DNA from: Clusia tigrina
Taxonomy: Eukaryota > Arthropoda > Insecta > Diptera > Clusiidae
DNA length: 64,000 bases
Reading direction: 5' to 3'
NCBI GenBank assembly: GCA_920105625.2
Contig: CAKKTE020000605.1
Span: forward strand, 1,178,001 to 1,242,000
Part shown: piece by piece, positions 1-64,000 of the stretch
Layout of the letters: every line of letters starts with the position of its first letter
How positions within the stretch are numbered: position 1 is the first letter of the stretch
Notes under the pieces: generated by a model
What the model saw: only the letters and a program-made list of their open reading frames with translations
Told to the model about the DNA's origin: nothing
Databases searched by the model: none
Translations under genes and position numbers: made by a program

Positions 1-1270
1 CAGTAGTTTCTTGTGTGGCCGTACTTTTGGCAATTTGTGCATTGGGGAATAGTTATCTTTTGTCGGGGTGGCTCAAAGCTAATTTTGCAGTGTAGGAGGT
101 GAGTAATGTCGTATATGCCTTTATTGTTATCTTTTATTTTCAATTCAATTGAAAATAGTGAAAGTGGTTGTTTTATTTTGGCTATTTGGATGTTATGGAT
201 ATTTGTCACTTCATGGCCTAGTTCGGCTAATTCATTTTTAATGTTTTCTGTGTCGGTTGAATGGTGCATATTTCGTAATACCAGTCTTAAGCCTCGCTCA
301 TCTTTTGGTCGAAATGTGTAATACTTTGTCCCTTTTTGCTTTAATAATTCAATTACTTTTGTGTAGTGTGTGGATTCTTTTGGTTGAATTTTTATTTCGT
401 TCTTGCTTAGAATTTTCATTTCGTACAATATATTTGGCATGGAATTTAGTGCTTCAGATAAGGCTTTTATATTTTCAACATTCTGAACATATATAGGAGG
501 CGGTTTTTGTAAACGTTGCGCAATTGGTTTTTCTATATTAATGTTCGCATTTGTCCCACTGTTGTTCTGTTCTTCACTGTTGTCTTGAGAGTCCGTTTTG
601 TCATTTACTGCTAACAGTTCGAATCTGTTTGTTGTGTTTGGAGGGATAGGCTTGCTCAGCCAATATTTTTGGAGTGATGTTTGTGTTGTGTTGAACATTT
701 TATTTTTCGGTCTTTTGTTACTAGTATTTTGTTCATTTAACTTGTTCGGCGATTGTTTTTTGCGGTTTCGTTTTGTGTTTTTATTTTCGGTACTTTTGTT
801 ACTGGTTTTAATATTTATATTTTGTACTTGCGTGTTTGTTGTTGCTGATGAGATTGGTGTTGTTCCGATTGCCATTATTGGTGAGTTGCAGCTAATCGTT
901 ACCGTCGCAGTCACCGGTGTTACAGTTGTGGTAGAGGAGCTTTGAGTTGTTATTGTGGTTGCTGAAGTAGGAACTGGTGGATAAAACTCCATAGTGGGAG
1001 TCGCGCATTGGACACTCCAAGGTAGGGAATTGCTGGCACCTAGTAGAGCGGGAGAGCAAGATCGTGCTCTGCCCTCTGTCACTTCGACCGGCAATTTGGA
1101 GTTGCCATTGTTTTCGTTTGAGACGAAAGAAAAATATACGTTTCTTTTTGTTGCTGTTTTTTGTTTAAGTTGTCAGCCACACTCATTATAAATTTGTGAT
1201 TTGTTCTTATTTTATTTTATTTTAAAAGATGTGTCCCAGTAAGTGACTGGTAGATTCGTTCTACTCGATC
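1..1270 (-). mobile_element. Jockey-like LINE, 5' part with ORF1 (continues off the left edge)
   Basis: Read on the minus strand, about 1120 down to 1 is one open frame with a long Thr/Ser/Lys/Asn-rich low-complexity N-terminus. It is followed by a compact domain: a PPPIYVQNV start, KIQPKESTHYTKVIELLKQK, then YYTFRPKDERGLRLVLRNMH and ELAELGHEV. This is the PRE/C2HC-associated Gag domain of Jockey-type ORF1 proteins. A probable start ATG lies at about 1186. The first 35 codons are in another frame and hit TGA near 1108, so the copy has a frameshift. The frame is open at position 1, and the CCHC knuckles would be off the window. The element sits inside a plus-strand gypsy element; the junction is between about 1200 and 1290. 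Confidence 0.75.
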
Positions 1271-1305
1271 ACTACACTATTGCACTTTAGCTACTTGAGC
1301 AACGG

Positions 1306-1932
1306 TTGACCGAAGCACCCATACTTGCTTGCCCAGACTTTACGGAAAAAGTCACGTTACAAACGGATGCCAGCGACTACGGCCTAGGAGCAGTGTTAAC
1401 TCAGGAATTGGAAGGGAATGAACGCATTATTGCTTATGCCAGCCGACACTTGAATGGAGCTGAAAGGAATTATTCTCCCACGGAGAAAGAATGTTTAGCA
1501 ATTGTGTGGGGCATCAGGAGGATGCGAGCGTACCTAGAAGGGTACACTTTTACTGTGATAACCGATCATCTAGCGCTCAAATGGCTCAACTCTACCGAAA
1601 GTCCCTCTGGTCGCATTGCGAGGTGGGCTTAAGGATTACAGCAATTCTCTTTCGATATACGGTATCGCAAAGGCAAATTTAATGTACTGGCAGATGCGCT
1701 ATCACGACAACCAATAGTGAATGCTGCTACTGTGACTACGCTGGAATCCGATGCAACGGCATGTCCATGGATACAGAAGAAGGTGGCCGAAGTCCAAATG
1801 GAACCATGCAAATTTCCTGACTTCACCATCGAGAATGGCCAATTATATAGGCACATACCACCCCAATTCACTGACGAAGATTGCCTCGCCCGTGTTTTGG
1901 CAGAGAATCACGATAGTCCAAGCGCCGGACAC
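1306..1932 (+). pseudogene. gypsy RNase H and integrase zinc-binding region
   Basis: This is a fragment of the gypsy Pol polyprotein. The RNase H has catalytic-type residues (TDAS, then E in SPTEKE, and TDH in VITDHLALKW). An in-frame TAA follows ARWA at about 1630, looking like a point change, because the same frame continues downstream for about 100 codons (RYRKGKFNVLADALSRQ). It ends at the mariner insertion site. Confidence 0.85.
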
Positions 1933-1935
1933 GTA

Positions 1936-2816
1936 CGAGGTGTGATCAAAAAATAACCGTTATTTTCATCCTTTCGTGAGTTACGTATGTTCGATGCTCG
2001 CATTTTCTTTCTGTTATGTTGGTACACAGGTCTGTTATATATGTTGGCAATACCAACCATTTTGGATTGTTAATTTGTTTTTGACAGATAAAAAGGTTAG
2101 TCGTGTTTTGGTTTGCTCTTCGATTTTGTACTATTCGAAAATGTTGACTGTGGCCTTTGGCGAGTCTGCTATGAGCAGAACACAAGTTCAATTGTGGTAT
2201 AACCGGTTTAAGGAAGGCCGAGAAGATGTCAATGACGATGCTCGTCCTGGTCGCCCGAGCACGTCAACAACCGATGAAAACATTGACGCAGTGAAGAAAA
2301 TGATTTTGGATAATCGTCGAATCACTATCAGAGAGGTTGCTGATGATGTTGGCATATCGTTCGGCTCATGCCAAGCAATTTATACGGATGCTTTAGGTAT
2401 GAAACGTGCAGCAGCGAAGATTGTTCCAAAATTGCTAAATTTTAAGCAAAAACAACGTCGCATGGACATCGCTCAGGAGCTGTTTTTGGCCAAAAACAAA
2501 ACCGTTATCATGCCTCAACCACCGTATTCACCGGACTTGGCCCCCGCTGACACTCTCCTCTTTCCAAAACTGAAGACACAGATGAAAGGAAAGCGTTTTG
2601 CTACGATTGAGGAGATAAAAGAAAAATCGAAACAGGAGCTGTTGGCGATACCAAAAAAAGCGTTTCAGAAGTGTTTCGAGGATTGGAAAAAACGCTGGCA
2701 TAAGTGTATTATATCTGAGGGGAATTACTTTGAAGGGGACAAGATAGTTGTTGATGAATAAATAAATACTTTATTTTTTGATCAAACAATAACGGTTATT
2801 TTTTGATCACACCTCG
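1936..2816 (+). mobile_element. mariner (irritans-like), internally deleted, perfect TIRs
   Basis: The element is 881 bp with 29-bp terminal inverted repeats (CGAGGTGTGATC...CCGTTATT). The two repeats are identical, and TA dinucleotides flank the element at 1934-1935 and 2817-2818. It lies cleanly in the integrase region of a gypsy element, where the frame would be continuous without it. Identical TIRs suggest recent movement, although its transposase lacks most of the catalytic core, so it would need a helper. Confidence 0.95.
1976..2761 (+). pseudogene. mariner transposase with in-frame loss of the catalytic core
   Basis: The open frame has 261 codons. The helix-turn-helix region is well kept (SRTQVQLWYNRFKEGREDV, then ITIREVADDVGISFGSCQAI). 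The frame passes from AQELF directly to LAKNKTVIMPQPPYSPDLAP. The segments with the first and second catalytic Asp (the TGDE and HDNAP regions of this family) are missing, while the third-Asp block PDLAPAD and the C-terminus (CFEDWKKRWHKCI, YFEGDKIVVDE) remain. The native N-terminus also looks altered. The deletion keeps the frame, so a protein with DNA-binding domain but no catalysis could be made. Family transposases have about 345 residues. Confidence 0.88.
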
Positions 2817-2818
2817 TA

Positions 2819-3376
2819 GGTATCCGGAAGACTATCGCACGTATCTGCAATAGGTATTATTGGCCAGGCATGACACGTGATATCACACGATACGTTCGAG
2901 CATGTACATCATGCCAAAAATTCAAGCCTGATCAACAGAAGCCCGCCGGGAAAATGCTCTCCCAAATTGCAGAGGAACCATGGACAATCGTAAGTGCTGA
3001 TTTCGTAGGGCCCTTACCAAGGACCAAGCAGGGAAACACGATACTGCTCGTGTTTCATGGCAAATTCTCTATATGGGTAGAGTTAGTACCATTAAGGCAA
3101 GCCACATCAGCAGGGGTACAGAAGCATTTCAGAGGGCGCATTCTGGCCCACTACGGCACTCCGAAAGTACTCATAACTGATAATGGTACTCAATTTACAA
3201 GTAGAGCTTTCAGAAAGTTCCTGCAGGAAATGGGAATAAGACAGCAGTTCACTGCACCATACACCCCCCAGGAAAATCCAACAGAACGAGCAAATAGGAC
3301 CATTAAACCATGGTGGCACAATGCGCAAATGGTAATCAGCGAAAATGGGACACACACCTACCGGAGATCGCGCTAG
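2819..3376 (+). pseudogene. gypsy integrase core
   Basis: This is the integrase segment downstream of the mariner. It starts with the YYWPGM-type segment and the second half of the HHCC zinc finger (CTSCQKF). The core has D in VSADFVGPL, D in LITDNGTQF and E in NPTERANR, so the DDE residues are present. The frame is lost shortly after the E, and the C-terminal part resumes in another frame near 3400. Confidence 0.85.
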
Positions 3377-4121
3377 CAGAAAGCACCAACCCATTGGCGT
3401 GAGTTTCGCCTACCCCATGCGCTCTACGATGAATACACTCTCGGCACGGGGCAGATAACACTTCCACCAACGGAGAAGGCAAAGAGACTGGCGCAAATAT
3501 TTACCATTGTACGACAACGATTAGAAAGAGCGGCTCAGGACCAAGCTCATTATTGGAAACTATGGAGGAGGGCTTGGAAACCAGCTATTGGGGAATGGGT
3601 ACTTGTGAAAGCACCCCACCTCTCTAAACCAGTAGACGGTTTTGCCGCAAAATTGGCACCAAGATACGAAGGCCCCTACCAAGTAACTGGCTTTATATCA
3701 CCCGTGATCGCACAGCTTAAACGGCGAGCAGATAACCGGCCTAGCACAGCACACGTGAGTGAAATGAAAGTTTTTCATGATCCGATAGCCTAGAATGATG
3801 AGGGTTTTTCATCGTTCCCGAAGAGGGGAGGAGATGTAAGGAGCATAAATCTTAATGATTTATCCTCCTACATGACGCATCGGCTCTACTCACAAATTCA
3901 GGTCACCAGTTGAGGCACTTCACCATCTTCATCACGCCACTGCCTCAACAAACCCACGCGGTGGAGGACCACGAGGCAGCTATCAAAAAAAAGAAGAAGA
4001 CAAACTGAAACATATGGCAGCTATAAAAAAGAAGAAGAATATCAATATATAGCCAATGAGAGCACGCCACGCATTGTGTGTGAGCAGCCACTGCGCAGCA
4101 TCGCAGTACTCGCTCTCTTTT

Positions 4122-4475
4122 CATCGAACAGCGGCGCAGGCAAGACCTCTTGATCATCGAAGAACAACGCAAGCAAGAACTCTCTCTTTTGCATCGAACA
4201 TCAGCGCAGGCAAGACCTCTTGATCGTCGATGAACAACGCAAGCAAGTCTCTCTTTGGCATCGAACAGCATCGCAGGCAAGACCTCTTGATCATCGAAGA
4301 ACAACGCAAGCAAGTCTCTCTTTTGCATCGAACAGCAGCGCAGGCAAGACCTCTTGATCATCGAAGAACAACGCAAACAAGTCTCTATTTTCCATCGAAC
4401 AGCGGCGCAGGCAAGACCTCTTGATTATCGAAGAACAACGCAAGCAAAACTCTTTTCCATCGAAACAACAGCGGA
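4122..4475 (+). repeat. 67-bp tandem repeat, about 5 copies
   Basis: Each unit contains CATCGAACAGC..GCAGGCAAGACCTC, TTGATCATCGAAGAACAACG and CAAGCAAG. The spacing between unit starts is 70, 67, 67, 67 and 66 bp. It lies inside the gypsy LTR. Confidence 0.9.
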
Positions 4476-4663
4476 GGCGTGAACTTAATCAACACGAGGC
4501 GCAACAGCAGTGACCTGACGTTTTGACAACCTGTGCGAGTTATTCACTCGCGCCGAACGTACATATTGTCCTGAGCGAGTTATTCACTCGCGCCGGACTT
4601 CTACGACACTGGAACACGCGGCACAAAACCCCCCCACCATGCGATTCGCCAACTGAAGGCGAA

Positions 4664-4814
<151 letters not shown>

Positions 4815-4943
4815 AGAAGAAAATTGTAAAGGACTAAGAGACAATAAAGTATCCATGAAGTTAACTACAGTCTGAGACTTTTTCTTGATAACGAACCCTG
4901 GACACCGCTGTAAAATATTAAAGAGACCCAGCGTGTCGTTACA

Positions 4944-5447
4944 GTACGGTGACAATCCCCATTTTTTCCCAAAGATCCTTTTATAGGGATAGTATGCAGC
5001 CAAACCCTCCTTTGTTCTCTCCTCCATATTCCTTCTCTAATTTAACTTGGAGTCTAGAATGGTACGTAAGTATCTTTCTTCTGAAGAAAGATTCAACGTT
5101 ACCTGGTGAACAAAACTAGCTCCGTCTTAGTAGTTAAGTACAATCTCTTTATTTAATTGTGTTGTTCAATTATTTCAAGAGGTGCGTTTAAATAAACATA
5201 CCTCACTTAAGTACGATGTAAATACTCTGTGACATAATTATCTAAAATGTACCACTTTTTGACTGATCTACTTGGAACTGCTGAGCTTACCTTAGAGATG
5301 TAACAAAACAATAGTGTTTAAGGCTATTTGGCTATTTTATAAATTCTAACAAGCTAAAGTAAATCTTGAATTTTTAACAAATATATCTTACAAACTGTTG
5401 AATGCATTACAAATTTAATAAATATTGAATTACAAATATTTACTCAC
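4944..5447. other. PMCA intron 13 / region left of exon 13
   Basis: AT-rich sequence between the gypsy LTR and exon 13. I see no coding segment, RNA gene or clear repeat, and no candidate for the next PMCA exon. Confidence 0.6.
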
Positions 5448-63113
<57,666 letters not shown>

Positions 63114-63505
63114 TGGTTATACAAAGTCTGGATGAAAATATAACCTTACAATTAAAAAATACCAAGGAAAATGATAAAAAGGTACAGAATAACATATAAA
63201 ATGTTTATAAAAATGCTTCAATTAATTTATTCTTACATACAGCTCAGTTATATCTTCAAAAAACAAAAGCTCTTGCTTACAAACAACCGATGGATTATCA
63301 GAACAATTCAGTGCAATGTATAAATTGTATTAAAATGATACATTTCAAGAATAAGAATTTTCAAAATGTAAAAGGTTTATAATGAAAATAATCTACAATA
63401 ATTCGAATAGTTTTCCGAAAATTTCACACTGGAATAGAAGGAGAGGAACTCTCAATGCATTTAGTATGTATTATGAAGAGAAAGCATTATGTGAAAAGTA
63501 ATACC
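63114..63505. other. Region upstream of PMCA start codon
   Basis: AT-rich 5' UTR or intron sequence. A possible splice acceptor CATCCAG lies near 63128. No promoter motif is convincing. Confidence 0.4.
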
Positions 63506-64000
63506 TGAGGGCGGGCTGGCTAATCAGCTCTTAGTCAGTAGTAGAAAAAATGTGACGTATTATTTCATTTCTGACGAACAATAGAGCATTTACTATCATG
63601 CGTAATATTCTTACTTGGAATTTCTCAATGATTTTGATATTGGTTTTTGCCGCTGAACCCCATAGCTGAATATCATAAGTCCATATGGGTTTTAGGATTG
63701 CTTTATAAAGTAGCAGTTTATTCACAAGCGATAACTGGCATTTTTACCCCAAGGGCCAATATAAAGAAGTAAGCTTGATTCAAAGTTGTTTTCTTTTCGT
63801 AAAAATATGCTTCTGCCATGTCAGACGCCGATCAAGATGTAGCCCTAAATATTTGGCGTCTTCGGATTGTGGCAGTTGACAATCATTTAACATCATTGAT
63901 GGACAAGTCTTCTGTTTTAAGCTGAAGTTACAGACTTAGTTTCACCTTAATTCTCCACTTATTTAACCAGATTTGGAGCTTATGTAAGCTTTCTGGGAGA
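63506..64000 (-). mobile_element. Jockey-like LINE fragment (RT C-terminal part), runs off the right edge
   Basis: On the minus strand, SMMLNDCQLPQSEDAKYLGL with HLDRRLTWQKHIF is followed by NKLLLYKAILKPIWTYDIQL and WGSAAKTNIKIIEKFQVRIL. It is the same type as 37690-38360 and 8080-8545. It is broken by stops and frameshifts and continues beyond 64000. Confidence 0.8.

Noticed and set aside
106..945. Plus-strand frames of 71-115 codons
   Set aside because: They are shadows of the minus-strand LINE ORF1, which is the only frame with family features.
1976..2140. Hydrophobic N-terminal extension of the mariner ORF as a signal peptide
   Set aside because: It is the altered 5' region before the conserved transposase start; no sign of a real secretory protein.
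4122..4475. CRISPR-like array
   Set aside because: The units are directly abutting 67-bp repeats without unique spacers, within a eukaryotic LTR.

Overview
The window is eukaryotic and reads as higher-dipteran, TE-rich genomic DNA. It has AT-rich introns with GT..AG boundaries, tRNA-derived SINE sequence, and I, LOA, R1, RTE and Jockey-type LINEs, BEL/Pao and Ty3/gypsy LTR elements, mariner and hAT. A tephritid-like fly is a reasonable guess, partly because a DD41D ('rosa'-type) mariner is present, but the sequence alone does not fix the species.

One host gene fills almost the whole window. Thirteen minus-strand coding exons of a plasma membrane Ca2+-transporting ATPase (PMCA) lie between 63113 (start codon) and 5448. 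All exon phases agree across the splice junctions, giving 3143 nt (about 1047 codons). They hold the [26 protein letters not shown] and [11 protein letters not shown] landmarks and ten predicted membrane segments. The calmodulin-binding C-terminal exons are not in the window and should lie to the left of position 1. Most introns are 50-100 bp, but four are large: 23.5 kb (5600-29094), 20.3 kb (29945-50273), 8.3 kb (53364-61697) and 1.5 kb (51503-52965). These four are largely transposon accumulations.

Layout from left to right. 1-4943: a Ty3/gypsy element interrupted by a Jockey-like LINE (minus strand) and by a mariner with perfect TIRs. 5448-5599: PMCA exon 13. 5980-29094: LINE remnants, a solo LTR (family B), a complete hAT with 8-bp TSD, a BEL/Pao remnant with a DD41D mariner inside it, LOA/R1 LINE remnants, an I-clade LINE with (TAA)n tail, and a solo LTR of family A. 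29095-29944: exons 12-10. 30299-36567: a complete-length but disabled BEL/Pao element with two LTRs. 36610-36840: a tRNA-derived SINE. 36842-50273: a family B solo LTR, a Jockey-like LINE with an internal duplication, an RTE fragment, a family A solo LTR, an internally deleted SAP-Gag gypsy element, and an inverted pair of LTRs. 50274-53363: exons 9-5 with a Jockey fragment very close to the exon 6 acceptor. 53364-61697: a non-coding repeat composite, a Jockey fragment and two LOA copies, one with an inverted segment. 61698-63113: exons 4-1. 63500-64000: another Jockey fragment upstream.

I found no unknown multi-gene system, CRISPR array, rRNA gene or bacterial operon. The most interesting signals are structural: a stop-free 84-bp PMCA intron, LTRs that repeatedly sit at ATAT, a palindromic LTR pair, LINE copies with internal duplication or inversion, and a SINE that shares its trinucleotide tail with a nearby I-clade LINE.
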